DNA of 64,000 nucleotides from Acinetobacter brisouisimilis. Lineage in GTDB: Bacteria; Pseudomonadota; Gammaproteobacteria; Pseudomonadales; Moraxellaceae. A program made the translations under genes and the position numbers. Positions 41,783 through 52,020 of the stretch are shown here, piece by piece. Positions within the stretch are counted from its first letter, which is position 1; each line of letters begins with the position of its first letter. The stretch spans positions 1,978,484-2,042,483 of the forward strand of contig NZ_KB851219.1 of NCBI RefSeq assembly GCF_000368265.1, written 5' to 3'. Under the pieces are notes generated by a model. The model had not been told where the DNA came from and did not search any database. It saw only the letters and a program-made list of their open reading frames with translations.

Positions 41783-42640
41783 TTATTCACCCACTAACCA
41801 TTTGACTGCAACTGAACCACTGTTCTCTTGCATGCGCAAATGTGGGAGTAACCAATGTAATGCTTGATCTGCTTGTTCAGCAAACTGCCAAGGTGGATTA
41901 ATAATCAACATACCACAGCCATTTAAGCCTACTGGGGTATCATCTGGCCAAACACAGATTTCACAAACGAGCTGACGGCGAATCCCCGTTTTACTCATTT
42001 TTTTCTCAAAACGTTCAATCATCGGGCGATCTTTAATTGGGTACCATACCGCAAATACGCCTGTTGGCCATTTTTTATAGGCATTCACCAACAGCTCAAC
42101 CAATTGAGGAAAATCCTTACGTTCTAATTCGTAAGGTGGGTCAATCATCACCAAACCACGTTTTTCTTTCGGTGGAATCACACCGAGCAATCCTTCATAA
42201 GCATCACGCTCATGCAAGCCTGCACGTTTGTCACGAATATTGTGGCGTAATTGATCAAACACATCACGCTGCATTTCAAAAATGGTGGCTTTGTCAATGT
42301 CACGCATACCTTGCAAAGCAAACCATGGTGAACCTGGGTAAGCACCACGCCCGTCTTCGGCACGCATACTTTCAACCAAATTCAAATACTGCTGCACAGC
42401 TTCGGGTGCTTGACGTTTCTGAATTGAGGGCAATTGCACCAGACGATGAATGCCTGAAAGGTATTCCCCTGACTTTTGGGCAGGCGCTTCTGACAAGTCA
42501 TATTTTCCCGCACCGCCATGCGTGTCAATATAACGATAAGGTTTATCTTTTGCATTCAGGCGCGTCAGAAGTTGTAACAAAAGTACATGCTTCATGACAT
42601 CCGCGAAGTTGCCAGCATGAAAATGGTGACGATAATTCAT
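41783..42640 (-). CDS. rlmJ: 23S rRNA (adenine-N6) methyltransferase RlmJ
   Basis: RlmJ methylates A2030 of 23S rRNA. The 285-residue protein starts MNYRHHFHAGNFADVMKH, as in the family, and has DTHGGAGKYDLS (SAM region) and the N6-methyltransferase motif DPPYE. The ATG at 42640 was chosen; the frame is open eight codons upstream. It heads a minus-strand run rlmJ-pssA-(unknown protein) and is divergent from the 2OG oxygenase gene. Confidence 0.95.
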   Translation of the reverse strand: MNYRHHFHAGNFADVMKHVLLLQLLTRLNAKDKPYRYIDTHGGAGKYDLSEAPAQKSGEYLSGIHRLVQLPSIQKRQAPEAVQQYLNLVESMRAEDGRGAYPGSPWFALQGMRDIDKATIFEMQRDVFDQLRHNIRDKRAGLHERDAYEGLLGVIPPKEKRGLVMIDPPYELERKDFPQLVELLVNAYKKWPTGVFAVWYPIKDRPMIERFEKKMSKTGIRRQLVCEICVWPDDTPVGLNGCGMLIINPPWQFAEQADQALHWLLPHLRMQENSGSVAVKWLVGE

Positions 42641-42758
42641 GTTTGTATCAATTCCTAAAATCAACAGCTATCTTAACATGAAAAAAACATCGATGCGGAT
42701 TGGGCACTTGTTCTAAAATGGCTCAGCTTTTTTATATGATTAGATTTTTTGGAGAATT

Positions 42759-43361
42759 ATGGCTGAAACTTTATCAAACCTTTGGGATATTAATAAAATT
42801 ATCAATGATTTGGATGACACTGGATTCAGTGTGATTGATCAGGCGTATTCTAAAGAATATTTACAGTCAGTCCATCAGGAATGTATGCACCATTTAAATG
42901 AATTTCGGGATGCTGCCATTCAAAATGGTGTAGTCAGCCAGATTCGTAGTGATCATATTTTATGGATCAATGACAATTTGCCAATTGCTGAACAACACGT
43001 TACAACACTGATGCATCTGGCTCAAGAACTCAATCAGGCATTTTTCTTCGGGATTCGCGAAGTGGAAGCGCACTTTGCCTGTTATAACGCAGGTGAATTT
43101 TATGCCCTACACCGAGACAACCCTCAGAAAAAGAATGATCGTATGATTTCGGCGGTATTGTATTTGCATCCAGAATGGCATGAAGACTGGGGTGGGCAAT
43201 TACGCCTGCAAGATAAACAGCAAAACTGGCATATTTTAGAACCTAAGCCAAATCGTATTGCGCTTTTTCAAAGTGATTTATTGCATGAAGTCTTGGCGGC
43301 GAAACAGCAGCGCTTGTCAATTACAGCATGGATGCGTAGCAATCACTCGATTTGGTCATAG
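42759..43361 (+). CDS. 2-oxoglutarate/Fe(II)-dependent oxygenase (prolyl 4-hydroxylase-like)
   Basis: The 200-residue protein has the Fe(II)-binding HxD in YALHRDNP, the later His in DLLHEVL and a C-terminal Arg in QQRLSITAW that would bind 2-oxoglutarate. These are the features of the P4Hc/PiuC-like oxygenase fold. Some bacterial members hydroxylate translation factors or ribosomal proteins. The substrate here is unknown. It is divergent from rlmJ across about 118 bases. Confidence 0.9.
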   Translation: MAETLSNLWDINKIINDLDDTGFSVIDQAYSKEYLQSVHQECMHHLNEFRDAAIQNGVVSQIRSDHILWINDNLPIAEQHVTTLMHLAQELNQAFFFGIREVEAHFACYNAGEFYALHRDNPQKKNDRMISAVLYLHPEWHEDWGGQLRLQDKQQNWHILEPKPNRIALFQSDLLHEVLAAKQQRLSITAWMRSNHSIWS

Positions 43362-43441
43362 TCACCACAGTTAATATTTTCTCACTTTAAAAGTGTCGAG
43401 ATACCCGCATATACTGCAAATAAGCGATTGAGGATTGAAGT

Positions 43442-43969
43442 ATGTCGAATAATAGCCAAGAGATTATTGCGCGGATCGGGGAAACCGACCAACTTTATTT
43501 AGAAGCCAATAGCCCCGAACTGGCTTTGGAACGCGGTAATTTACGCTTGCAGCTGGTAACGTTCAGCCACAATCGTCAAGAACAGCTTTATTTTTTACAC
43601 GAAGCTTTGGCTATTTTGGAACAGGCTCGAATCGAGTTTGAAGAAATCTCGATCCAATTGTATGTGGATTTATCTTTACAGCTTGCCAAAGCATATATGA
43701 TCTATTTTGAGCTCAGTCAGGATAATAAATTCGCACTGATTACCCAGCAAATTTTAAAACCATTATCTCATTTACCCTACGGTGATTTATATTTCTTCTT
43801 AGCATATGCCTCAATGGTAAAAAAAGAACAGGCGCTTACCAAGCACTGGCTGCGTAAATATGTTGTCAGTTCCGAATATGATCATGAGCTTCTACACACA
43901 CATCCAGCCTTTAAACCACTGCGTAAGGAAATCTGGTTTATCGAATTGATTAAAACGCAGTTCCATTAA
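43442..43969 (+). CDS. Helical protein of unknown function (TPR-like)
   Basis: The 175-residue protein is almost wholly alpha-helical by composition, with repeated helix pairs such as LYFLHEALAILEQARIEFEE and ALTKHWLRKYV that suggest tetratricopeptide-like packing. There is no signal peptide. It follows the oxygenase gene by 80 bases on the same strand and ends at a strong hairpin. No family is recognised. Confidence 0.75.
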   Translation: MSNNSQEIIARIGETDQLYLEANSPELALERGNLRLQLVTFSHNRQEQLYFLHEALAILEQARIEFEEISIQLYVDLSLQLAKAYMIYFELSQDNKFALITQQILKPLSHLPYGDLYFFLAYASMVKKEQALTKHWLRKYVVSSEYDHELLHTHPAFKPLRKEIWFIELIKTQFH

Positions 43970-43971
43970 AT

Positions 43972-44009
43972 AAAAAAACCTCTATGACACAACACATAGA
44001 GGTTTTTTA
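43972..44009. terminator. Bidirectional rho-independent terminator
   Basis: An AACCTCTATG...CATAGAGGTT hairpin with A and T runs lies between the helical protein gene and the DUF2789 gene. Confidence 0.88.
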
Positions 44010-44019
44010 GTTGTCGATA

Positions 44020-44271
44020 TCAAGCCAAAGGATATTGAGCATCTGTATGTAATAGTTCATTGAGTTCATCGACAACAATTGCCCATTCATCATCTTGGTC
44101 ACAACGATGTTGTAAAAACTCGCGTTGCGATGCACTCCAGAATGGAGCATCTGCTAGATCAACATTTTGTGCCAGTTGATGTGTTGTGACAAACTCCTCT
44201 ATCGCTTCTGCTTCTGCAGCCAAGCCGAGTTGTTGAAACAGTAATTTTAGTGTTGGTTGTTGTTCAAACAT
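44020..44271 (-). CDS. DUF2789 family protein
   Basis: The 83-residue protein matches DUF2789 over its whole length: LKLLFQQLGLAAE, the LADAPFWSASQREFL block and the DEWAIVVDELNELL helix. The function is unknown. It lies downstream of mdh beyond a terminator. There is no signal peptide. Confidence 0.9.
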   Translation of the reverse strand: MFEQQPTLKLLFQQLGLAAEAEAIEEFVTTHQLAQNVDLADAPFWSASQREFLQHRCDQDDEWAIVVDELNELLHTDAQYPLA

Positions 44272-44360
44272 TTTTTTATTCTCCAGAGCGACATACTTTT
44301 ATTCTAAGGAATTACTGCACTTTTGTTGAGCAATACTCAGTTGAATTCGTGTAAAGCCAT

Positions 44361-44394
44361 AAAAAAAGCACCCCGAAAATGGAGTGCTTTTTTC
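44361..44394 (-). terminator. Rho-independent terminator after mdh
   Basis: A GCACTCC...GGGGTGC hairpin (one G-T pair) with A and T runs lies about 30 bases after the mdh stop. Confidence 0.82.
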
Positions 44395-44422
44395 AAATTT
44401 AATCTTGAAGATTAAATTTTAA

Positions 44423-45409
44423 TTATTTAAGCATATCAGCAATTGCTGCGCGCTCTTCTTCAAGCTCGTTCAACGTAAAGTTGATACGTTCACGGCTGAA
44501 TTCATCAATTTCCAAACCTTGAACGATTTTGTATTCACCGTTTTCAGTTGTTACAGGGAAACCGAACATTACACCTTCAGGGATACCATAAGAACCGTCA
44601 GAAGGAATACCCATAGTTACCCATTGACCGTTTGTACCAAGCGCCCAGTCATGCATATGGTCGATTGCAGCATTTGCAGCAGAAGCGGCAGAAGACAAAC
44701 CACGTGCTTCGATGATCGCAGCACCACGTTTACCAACTGTAGGAAGGAATACGTCTTTATTCCATGCTGCATCGTTGATTTTGTCTTTTAAGCTTTCGCC
44801 GTTCACATTTGCAAAACGGTAGTCAGCGTACATTGTTGGAGAGTGGTTACCCCAAACTGTCATGTTTTCGATGTCAGCTACAGCAACGCCAGCTTTTTGA
44901 GCAAGTTGAGTCAACGCACGGTTGTGGTCAAGACGCAACATAGCTGTAAAGTTTTTCGCTGGAAGATCTGGAGCAGATTTCATTGCGATGTAAGCGTTAG
45001 TGTTCGCAGGGTTACCTACAACAAGCACTTTAACATCACGGCTCGCAACTTCGTTAAGTGCTTTGCCTTGACCAATGAAGATTTCGCCGTTTACTTTAAG
45101 TAAGTCAGCACGTTCCATACCTGGACCACGTGGACGTGAACCAACCAATAATGCATAGTCAGCATCTTTAAATGCAACTTTTGGATCATCAGTACCGATC
45201 ATGCCTGCCAATAATGGGAACGCACAGTCATCAAGTTCCATCATCACGCCTTTAAGCGCTTGTTGAGCTTTCTCAACTGGAATTTCAAGCAATTGTAAAA
45301 TAACTGGTTGGTCTTTCCCTAACATTTCGCCGCTTGCGATACGGAATAACAAGCTATAACCAATTTGACCTGCAGCGCCAGTAACGGCAACACGAACGGG
45401 TTGCTTCAT
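44423..45409 (-). CDS. mdh: Malate dehydrogenase
   Basis: Mdh interconverts malate and oxaloacetate with NAD in the TCA cycle. The 328-residue protein belongs to the group resembling cytosolic eukaryotic MDH: NAD loop [17 protein letters not shown], substrate loop [16 protein letters not shown], and catalytic His in [14 protein letters not shown] precedes the ATG. It is a single gene with its own promoter and terminator. Confidence 0.97.
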   Translation of the reverse strand: MKQPVRVAVTGAAGQIGYSLLFRIASGEMLGKDQPVILQLLEIPVEKAQQALKGVMMELDDCAFPLLAGMIGTDDPKVAFKDADYALLVGSRPRGPGMERADLLKVNGEIFIGQGKALNEVASRDVKVLVVGNPANTNAYIAMKSAPDLPAKNFTAMLRLDHNRALTQLAQKAGVAVADIENMTVWGNHSPTMYADYRFANVNGESLKDKINDAAWNKDVFLPTVGKRGAAIIEARGLSSAASAANAAIDHMHDWALGTNGQWVTMGIPSDGSYGIPEGVMFGFPVTTENGEYKIVQGLEIDEFSRERINFTLNELEEERAAIADMLK

Positions 45410-45469
45410 CTAATTATCTCCAATTGAGGATCGTTGATATGATTAAACAGTTTTTCCATTTAATCGTTA

Positions 45470-45497
45470 ATCATAAACGGCAATAATTGTACTCCAA
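45470..45497 (-). promoter_or_regulatory. Predicted mdh promoter
   Basis: On the minus strand -35 TTGGAG (45492-45497), a 16-base spacer and -10 TATGAT (45470-45475), about 60 bases before the start codon. The remaining intergenic bases to 45678 show nothing else. Confidence 0.4.
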
Positions 45498-45678
45498 TCT
45501 TGCGAGTCCTGCATAAAAAATAGAATGATTTGCAACAAAAGTCTGATAGATAATTTAAACAAAATTAGGCTTATTAATAGCTAAATTTGCTCAAAACAAA
45601 AACCTGAAGGTATCTGACAAGTATTTTTATCTTTTTAAAGCCATCAAATGAGCTTCAGATGACTCATCATCACCATCA

Positions 45679-46347
45679 CTAATACGTTCCCTGAATCGTG
45701 AAATTTTTCGGGCAGTTAGACAGTTCATGACTTGTACATGACTTATAAGAACCATTGCTATTGTAACAAACACTCACATGGGTCAATAAAGTTGTTCCAT
45801 GATTATTTTGACAGGAAAATTCAATCCCATCGGCAGGCAATCCTGAATTAAGTTTCAGAAACTGTGCCAACAAGGTTTGACGCTGAATCGTATGTGATGA
45901 AGCATCAGTTAGAACAGCAGGAATTTTTAAGCGCTGGGCGTAGTTAATAATTGTTCTAAAATACTGTGTCGCAGACATAGACATACAGTCACCAACACTA
46001 TGCCAAAGCTGAATACGGGATACTTCATCAGGAATAATACGCGCAACAACCTTGGCTTGTAACGGCGGTAAAATTGCCGAGCTAGTGGTTTCACACCCCG
46101 TATAACGACCTTCAGGAACCAAACCTGCAACTGTCAGAGCATAACCCTCTAAACATTTGCGCTGTTTTTTACGATTAGGGTCAAGCGCACAAACGGCAGG
46201 TGTCATTTGAACATGTAAAATGTAGCCTCGGCTTGGGTTTAGGGTTGGCTGTGCATGGGCTGAAGAGAAAATAACCAAAAAACCAATAGCTATCAATAAA
46301 CTCACGATTAGAGAAGCTGAATGCTCTAGACATCCTTGTTTAGCCAT
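45679..46347 (-). CDS. RNase T2-family homologue lacking catalytic histidines
   Basis: The 222-residue protein has a signal peptide (hydrophobic to about residue 28, cleavage near AHAQ) and the layout of periplasmic RNase I/T2, with paired cysteines. At the first catalytic block (family xHGLWP) it reads TVAGLVPE, with Ala at residue 74 replacing the His. At the second block (family EWxKHGxC) it reads LWHSVGDC, with Val at 118 replacing the His. So it is probably not a classical RNase T2 nuclease. It starts 31 bases after the lytic transglycosylase gene on the same strand. The start ATG at 46347 is preferred to an upstream TTG. Confidence 0.75.
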   Translation of the reverse strand: MAKQGCLEHSASLIVSLLIAIGFLVIFSSAHAQPTLNPSRGYILHVQMTPAVCALDPNRKKQRKCLEGYALTVAGLVPEGRYTGCETTSSAILPPLQAKVVARIIPDEVSRIQLWHSVGDCMSMSATQYFRTIINYAQRLKIPAVLTDASSHTIQRQTLLAQFLKLNSGLPADGIEFSCQNNHGTTLLTHVSVCYNSNGSYKSCTSHELSNCPKNFTIQGTY

Positions 46348-46378
46348 GTAGAAAACCAAAATCTTACATCTCTCAGAT

Positions 46379-48349
46379 TTATTGCTCTATACGTGCTGGA
46401 ATAGCACGCATCCATTTACCAATATTTTGTATTCCCTGACCAAGCACTGCACCGTAATGCGTTGCATTGGTCATCACATTTTTTACATAATCACGTGTTT
46501 CTGACAACGGAATACTTTCCACATATTGATCTGCAGCGATTGTCCCCGTATTGGCTTGCCAACGGCGTGCCCGATTTGGGCCAGCATTATAACCTGCTGT
46601 TGCCAAGACAGCATTACCGTTGAGCTGCCCTTGAATCATTGATAAATAATATGTGCCATAACGAATATTGGTATTCATGTCCGTTAATACTGCAGGATTA
46701 TACGTTTCCCCCATTTGTTTTGCGACTTGTTTCGCAGTTGTAGGCATAATTTGCATTAGACCTCCCGCTCCAACATTGGAACGTGCATGAGTCACAAAAC
46801 GACTTTCCTGACGCATTAAACCATAAGCCCAGGCAGGGTCTAAATTAACATTTTGACTATAACTCAGCACGGTATTCTGATGCGGTGTCAAATAGCTCAA
46901 ATTGTCATTATGTTTCTTCACTGTGCGGTTCGCAGCATAAATTGCCCGATCATACCACCCCAAATCAGCAGCACGCTGAGCAGCAGCTAGCAATAATCCA
47001 TCATCTTCACGCAAGTATGCCTGACGTACTGCCCAGTTCCATTCGCGGTTAGTATAACTGTCGGGTGCATTAATTTTTTTCAGGGTAAATGCACGGCGAA
47101 AATGAATATCTTGATCTAAACGTTGAAAATCGCGGCTTGAAGGTTGAGCTTGTTCACGTTTGTTATAATTTTTACCTAAACGCTCTTGCGCTAACAAGTT
47201 ATGATAATCATCACCACTTTGTGCCAACCGCTGATAAATCCCCATCGCAATGCGTTTTGAATTGGCATCGCCGCGCTGCTCATAAGCCCGACCTAACCAG
47301 TACTGCCAGCGATCTTCCTGCTGCTGGGTGATGGTCATACTGCCAATAGCACGCATCACGCTGTCCCAAGCGCCAAAACGTACAGCTTGGCGCGCATAGA
47401 CTTCAGCTTCTTCTGGGCTAAATGGCAAACCACCATAACTGGCATCAAAATAGTTCAAGACAATGCGGTTAAAATTATTTTTGAGTACGGTGGTTCCACC
47501 AATATAAGCTACTGTTCGATACAAATATTTCTGTACAGCTTCAGGCACATTTTCCGCAGCACGATTGGTGGCACTTAAACCCGAATCAAGATCGGTCTCA
47601 GTCAAGCGGGCAAGCGCAAAAATCAGATAGGCATAGTCCGCATCATTGTTTTTAGGTGCTGACCATAAATAATTTAATGGATTACTTTGAATTTGGTTGA
47701 ATTGTGCCAAGGATAGATTCAACCCCATAGCACTCGCTGTCACTTGCGCCTTGCCTATTTGTCCAGCACGTAACTCACCCCACAAGCGCTGCTGTTTATC
47801 TTGTGTGCTCATCAAGGGACTAGTCAACATCATTTGCCCAAGACCCTGACAAGATTCAGGTAAATTCCCTGTATTTAACCAAAGATCTTTAAACTCAGCA
47901 AAAACCAGTGGATCATCTGACTTCGCACGTACCTGTGCTACTGCACAGCTTTCTGCCTGATCAGGATTAGTCACATAAGGAACAACAGGTCGAGCATTAT
48001 TATAATCAGCTTGTTTAACTTTTTCTTCGACATAATCTGCGGCAAGTTTTTCAGCCATCGCCGACTGTGGGTAACGTTTGGCAAAGTCGATAATATTACC
48101 TGAAGGTTGATAACCTAAGCTCATGTTAAGCTTCCAATATTCAGGATAATATCCCAAGCTATCTTGTTGCATACTGGCAGAATACTGGTCTAATAATGCG
48201 GTATTTCCTGAGCTGGCAGCTCGTAATGCATCATTAAACTGCTCTTCGGCAGCAGATGCGACACAACTTGTCCCCAAAACACATCCCAAGGCAAGTAAAC
48301 GGCCATAAAATTGATATGTTGTTGCACATAAAACCTGCAATCTGTTCAT
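46379..48349 (-). CDS. slt: Soluble lytic murein transglycosylase
   Basis: Slt cleaves peptidoglycan glycan strands from the chain end, forming anhydro-muropeptides. The 656-residue protein has a signal peptide (AlaSerAla-Ala type cleavage near residue 34), a long helical superhelix domain, and a C-terminal lysozyme-like domain with catalytic Glu E515 in LMRQESRF. GAGGLMQIMPTTA and ATAGYNAGPNRARRW follow. Length is similar to E. coli Slt70. It is divergent from miaB and upstream of the RNase T2-like gene. Confidence 0.95.
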   Translation of the reverse strand: MNRLQVLCATTYQFYGRLLALGCVLGTSCVASAAEEQFNDALRAASSGNTALLDQYSASMQQDSLGYYPEYWKLNMSLGYQPSGNIIDFAKRYPQSAMAEKLAADYVEEKVKQADYNNARPVVPYVTNPDQAESCAVAQVRAKSDDPLVFAEFKDLWLNTGNLPESCQGLGQMMLTSPLMSTQDKQQRLWGELRAGQIGKAQVTASAMGLNLSLAQFNQIQSNPLNYLWSAPKNNDADYAYLIFALARLTETDLDSGLSATNRAAENVPEAVQKYLYRTVAYIGGTTVLKNNFNRIVLNYFDASYGGLPFSPEEAEVYARQAVRFGAWDSVMRAIGSMTITQQQEDRWQYWLGRAYEQRGDANSKRIAMGIYQRLAQSGDDYHNLLAQERLGKNYNKREQAQPSSRDFQRLDQDIHFRRAFTLKKINAPDSYTNREWNWAVRQAYLREDDGLLLAAAQRAADLGWYDRAIYAANRTVKKHNDNLSYLTPHQNTVLSYSQNVNLDPAWAYGLMRQESRFVTHARSNVGAGGLMQIMPTTAKQVAKQMGETYNPAVLTDMNTNIRYGTYYLSMIQGQLNGNAVLATAGYNAGPNRARRWQANTGTIAADQYVESIPLSETRDYVKNVMTNATHYGAVLGQGIQNIGKWMRAIPARIEQ

Positions 48350-48603
48350 ATAGCCGAATACACCTTCGCTTGCCCTGCAATTTTTGCCCTCAGTTTAATG
48401 TTAATACATGCATTGTTGTTGTTATGTTATGTAATAATTTTGCACAAATAATCAGCAATTTTCTACTGATTGGGAAAAACTAAAAGAGCTATAGCTTCAA
48501 AACAAAAAATGCTAAAATATCGCTCCTTTTATTCTCTGCCAAAGTGTTTCAGCATCATGCTTCTCAGCATCTGATCACTTAGCCCTATTTTTCAGGAGCC
48601 TAC

Positions 48604-50061
48604 ATGACGGTTCAGACCTTCATTCCAGCACGTGCCGAAGCTGCCTCAGAAAACACTGTCACCCAGCCTTTGCACACCTCTGATGCTTCAAGCACAGTCA
48701 AAAAACTGTACATTGAAACTCAAGGGTGTCAAATGAATGAATATGACAGTCACCGTATGGCAGACCTGCTCGGCGACTCACATGGTTACGAGCTCACTAA
48801 TGACCCGAAAGATGCCGACATCTTACTGATGAACACTTGTTCGATTCGTGAAAAAGCACAGGAAAAAGTATTCAGTGAACTTGGGCGCTGGCGCAAACTC
48901 AAAGAAAAAAATCCTGACCTGATTATTGGTGTGGGTGGTTGTGTCGCATCACAAGAAGGTGACAACATCCAAAAACGTGCGCCGTATGTCGATATGGTTT
49001 TTGGGCCACAAACTTTGCACCGTTTACCTCAAATGCTGGATCAGCACCAAGAGCAGATTGAAAAACCAAAGCAAGATAAAATTAAACTGGTCGATATTTC
49101 CTTCCCTGATATTGAAAAATTCGACTTCTTGCCTGAACCGCGTGTTGAAGGTTACAAAGCCTTTGTTTCAATTATGGAAGGCTGCTCAAAATACTGTTCA
49201 TTCTGTGTTGTACCGTATACCCGTGGTGAAGAAGTTTCACGCCCACTGGACGATGTCTTGGCAGAAATTGCAGGACTTGCAGAAAAAGGCGTACGTGAAA
49301 TCAGCCTGCTTGGACAAAACGTCAATGGTTATCGGGGTGAAACCTTCGATGGCAATATCTGTACTTTTGCCGACCTGTTGCGTTTGGTCTCGGAAATTCC
49401 GGGCATTGGCCGTTTACGCTACACAACATCTCATCCACTTGAATTTTCGGATGACCTGATCCAATGTTACCGTGACCTGCCACAAATGGTGTCGCATTTA
49501 CACTTACCGGTACAAAGCGGCTCAAATGCAGTGTTACAGGCAATGAAACGTAACCACACGATTGATGTTTATATCAATAAAATTGAAAAGTTACGTGCAA
49601 TCCGCCCAGACATGCATTTATCGAGTGACTTTATTATCGGTTTCCCAGGTGAAACTGATGAACACTTTGCTGAAACTTTGCAGTTCATTAAAGATTTAGA
49701 TTTCGATCATTCTTATAGTTTCATCTACTCTAAACGCCCAGGCACACCTGCTTCAGAGCTTGAAGACACGACACCTGAAGACGTGAAAAAAGAGCGTCTG
49801 GCACAGGTACAAAAAGTCATTAAGCAATCCAGTATCGACAAGACAGATGCCATGCTGGGTACTGTTCAACGCGTCCTGATCGAAAATGTTTCAGAGAAAG
49901 ATCCAAACCTGTTAGTCGGCACGGCAGACAATACCCGCTTAGTCACGTTTATTGGCGATGCAGCATGGTTGGGTCGTTTTGCAGAAATCGAGATTACTGA
50001 AATCAAAACTTTAAATTTAGTCTATGGAGAGCTCTTGAATCTTGAGCCTGACGTGGCGTAA
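48604..50061 (+). CDS. miaB: tRNA-2-methylthio-N6-isopentenyladenosine synthase
   Basis: MiaB adds a methylthio group to i6A37 in tRNAs using radical SAM chemistry. The 485-residue protein has three N-terminal cluster cysteines ([24 protein letters not shown]), the radical SAM motif CSKYCSFC, and a C-terminal TRAM domain. An N-terminal extension of about 30 residues precedes the first domain. CAGGAG-type sequence lies before the ATG. It begins the conserved miaB-phoH-ybeY run. Confidence 0.97.
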   Translation: MTVQTFIPARAEAASENTVTQPLHTSDASSTVKKLYIETQGCQMNEYDSHRMADLLGDSHGYELTNDPKDADILLMNTCSIREKAQEKVFSELGRWRKLKEKNPDLIIGVGGCVASQEGDNIQKRAPYVDMVFGPQTLHRLPQMLDQHQEQIEKPKQDKIKLVDISFPDIEKFDFLPEPRVEGYKAFVSIMEGCSKYCSFCVVPYTRGEEVSRPLDDVLAEIAGLAEKGVREISLLGQNVNGYRGETFDGNICTFADLLRLVSEIPGIGRLRYTTSHPLEFSDDLIQCYRDLPQMVSHLHLPVQSGSNAVLQAMKRNHTIDVYINKIEKLRAIRPDMHLSSDFIIGFPGETDEHFAETLQFIKDLDFDHSYSFIYSKRPGTPASELEDTTPEDVKKERLAQVQKVIKQSSIDKTDAMLGTVQRVLIENVSEKDPNLLVGTADNTRLVTFIGDAAWLGRFAEIEITEIKTLNLVYGELLNLEPDVA

Positions 50062-50100
50062 TGTAGGGCTATAGACTAAACAACACTTAAAGGAATTGTC

Positions 50101-51183
50101 TTGACTGCAGCGATCCGACGTACAGTATCTTTTCCGGGTATTTCAATGGAGCGTTTAAAAAGCATGTTGGGTGCTTATAACGCTCACTTGAAACAAATCG
50201 AACAACGTTTAGATGTCCAAATTACTCATCGAGGTGATGTTTTCTATATCGATGGGGATATTGAAGCGGTGGAGAGAGCAGAAACTCTCCTACAGCGACT
50301 GCATGAAGAAGCAGAACTGTCCTCTTCCGTGAGTGCAGATCAGTTACACATGATGATTCAAGGTAGCCAGACCGAGCGTGATCTCATGGATGATGAGGGT
50401 CAGGAACATACTGGGTTGGATAGTATCTGGTTGCAAACACGAAAAGGGCGGATTAACCCACGTGGTGCAAATCAGAAACGCTATGTACAACGTATTTTGC
50501 AAAGTGACATTTCCTTTGGTATTGGCCCTGCGGGGACAGGTAAAACCTATTTAGCCGTTGCCGCAGCCGTCGATATGCTGGAACGTAATGAAATCCAGCG
50601 TATTTTACTGGTTCGACCTGCGGTTGAAGCAGGTGAAAAACTGGGTTTCTTACCTGGTGACCTAAGCCAGAAAATTGACCCGTATTTACGCCCACTCTAC
50701 GATGCATTGTATGAAATGCTAGGCTTTGAAAAGGTAGCGAAACTGATTGAACGCCAAGTGATTGAAGTTGCACCTTTGGCCTACATGCGTGGTCGTACCT
50801 TGAATCATTCCTTCGTGATTTTGGATGAAGCCCAAAACACCACACCTGAACAAATGAAAATGTTCCTCACCCGTTTAGGTTTTGGTTCACGTGCCGTCAT
50901 TACAGGTGATATTACTCAAGTTGACTTGCCACGTGGCCAGCAGTCAGGTTTAGCTCATGCTTTACGTGTACTTGAACCTGTGACCGAAATTCATATTACC
51001 CGCTTCCACTCACGTGATGTGGTGCGTCATCAGCTGGTACAAAAAATTGTCGAGGCGTATGAAGGCTGGGACAGTGAGCAACACCGAATTGGTGCTGAAG
51101 AACGTGCTGCACGTAAAGCACGTCACGAAGCTCTAGTTCAGGAAAATGATGTAGCAGCAGATGCTCAGCATCAGGACGCTTAA
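50101..51183 (+). CDS. phoH: PhoH-like ATPase
   Basis: The PhoH-like (YbeZ) protein is an ATPase that works with YbeY in RNA processing and ribosome maturation. The 360-residue protein has an N-terminal KH-like part, the Walker A GPAGTGKT near residue 141 and Walker B LDEAQNTTPEQ. The start is TTG at 50101 with AAAGGA seven bases upstream. It follows miaB by 39 bases and precedes ybeY by nine, so the three are likely co-transcribed. Confidence 0.95.
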   Translation: MTAAIRRTVSFPGISMERLKSMLGAYNAHLKQIEQRLDVQITHRGDVFYIDGDIEAVERAETLLQRLHEEAELSSSVSADQLHMMIQGSQTERDLMDDEGQEHTGLDSIWLQTRKGRINPRGANQKRYVQRILQSDISFGIGPAGTGKTYLAVAAAVDMLERNEIQRILLVRPAVEAGEKLGFLPGDLSQKIDPYLRPLYDALYEMLGFEKVAKLIERQVIEVAPLAYMRGRTLNHSFVILDEAQNTTPEQMKMFLTRLGFGSRAVITGDITQVDLPRGQQSGLAHALRVLEPVTEIHITRFHSRDVVRHQLVQKIVEAYEGWDSEQHRIGAEERAARKARHEALVQENDVAADAQHQDA

Positions 51184-51192
51184 GGACAAATT

Positions 51193-51672
51193 TTGAAACT
51201 TAATCTTTCGTTACAACAAGACGTTTTAGCACCTGAATTGGTGCTAAAACGCAGTTATATAAAAAAAGTCATTGAGACTACTTTACGTCATGTCGGCATG
51301 CAGCAAGATTGTGAGATCGGCATTGCCTGTGTGGATAACGCAGAAAGCCACGCGCTGAATTTGCAGTATCGCCAAAAAGATAAACCGACCAATGTTTTAT
51401 CTTTTCCCAGTGATATTCCTGAAGAAGTACTCCCGATGCTGGACGCTTTCCCATTAGGTGATTTGGTGATCTGTATTCCTGTTGTGCTTCATGAAGCAGA
51501 TCAGCAAAAGAAAAAACCTCTGGTTCATTTTACCCATATGCTTGTACATGGCACGCTACATTTGTTGGGCTATGACCATGAAACTGGCGAACAGGACGCT
51601 GAAGAAATGGAGAATCTCGAAGTTGAGATCCTCAGTAAACTCAGTTTAGATAATCCCTATCAAGATCTATAA
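51193..51672 (+). CDS. ybeY: Endoribonuclease YbeY
   Basis: YbeY is a metal-dependent endoribonuclease required for 16S rRNA 3' maturation and ribosome quality control. The 159-residue protein has the zinc-binding motif [11 protein letters not shown] and the preceding NVLSFP block. The start is TTG at 51193, nine bases after phoH, the second TTG start in succession in this operon. Its context with PhoH-like and MiaB is conserved in many proteobacteria. Confidence 0.96.
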   Translation: MKLNLSLQQDVLAPELVLKRSYIKKVIETTLRHVGMQQDCEIGIACVDNAESHALNLQYRQKDKPTNVLSFPSDIPEEVLPMLDAFPLGDLVICIPVVLHEADQQKKKPLVHFTHMLVHGTLHLLGYDHETGEQDAEEMENLEVEILSKLSLDNPYQDL

Positions 51673-51692
51673 ATTCGTTGGAGTGCAATCTG

Positions 51693-51992
51693 ATGTTTGT
51701 GGTGATTTTCAAAGCTGAGATTGCACAGCTTGATCATGAATACAGCCAGCTTGCACAACATCTAAGACAAAAAGCCTTGTCTGAATATGGCTGTCTCAAG
51801 TTTGGGTCTTATACGGAAAATGGACAAGAGCTAGCGCTCTCTTACTGGTCTGACCTTAAAAGTATTCAGCGTTGGCAACAAGATCGTGAACATATAGTGG
51901 CTCAACAAACTGGACAGAAACGCTGGTATAAGCACTATAGCGTTGAAGTCTGTGAAATACAGCGCCAGTACCAACATCGCAACTTAAAATAA
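51693..51992 (+). CDS. Antibiotic biosynthesis monooxygenase-family protein
   Basis: The 99-residue protein has the ABM/YgiN-like ferredoxin fold pattern: MFVVIFKAEI strand, a long first helix, LKFGSYTENGQELALSYW and a final strand. A GGAG precedes the ATG at 51693. Members act on small quinones or haem, or have no known role. It follows ybeY by 20 bases and may end that transcript. Confidence 0.85.
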   Translation: MFVVIFKAEIAQLDHEYSQLAQHLRQKALSEYGCLKFGSYTENGQELALSYWSDLKSIQRWQQDREHIVAQQTGQKRWYKHYSVEVCEIQRQYQHRNLK

Positions 51993-52020
51993 AAAATCGA
52001 GATTTACTCCCGATTTTTTA
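51991..52020. terminator. Possible bidirectional terminator
   Basis: An AAAAAATCG...CGATTTTTT stem with a loop of about 12 bases overlaps the end of the TonB-like gene. It is weaker than the other hairpins here. Confidence 0.45.
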
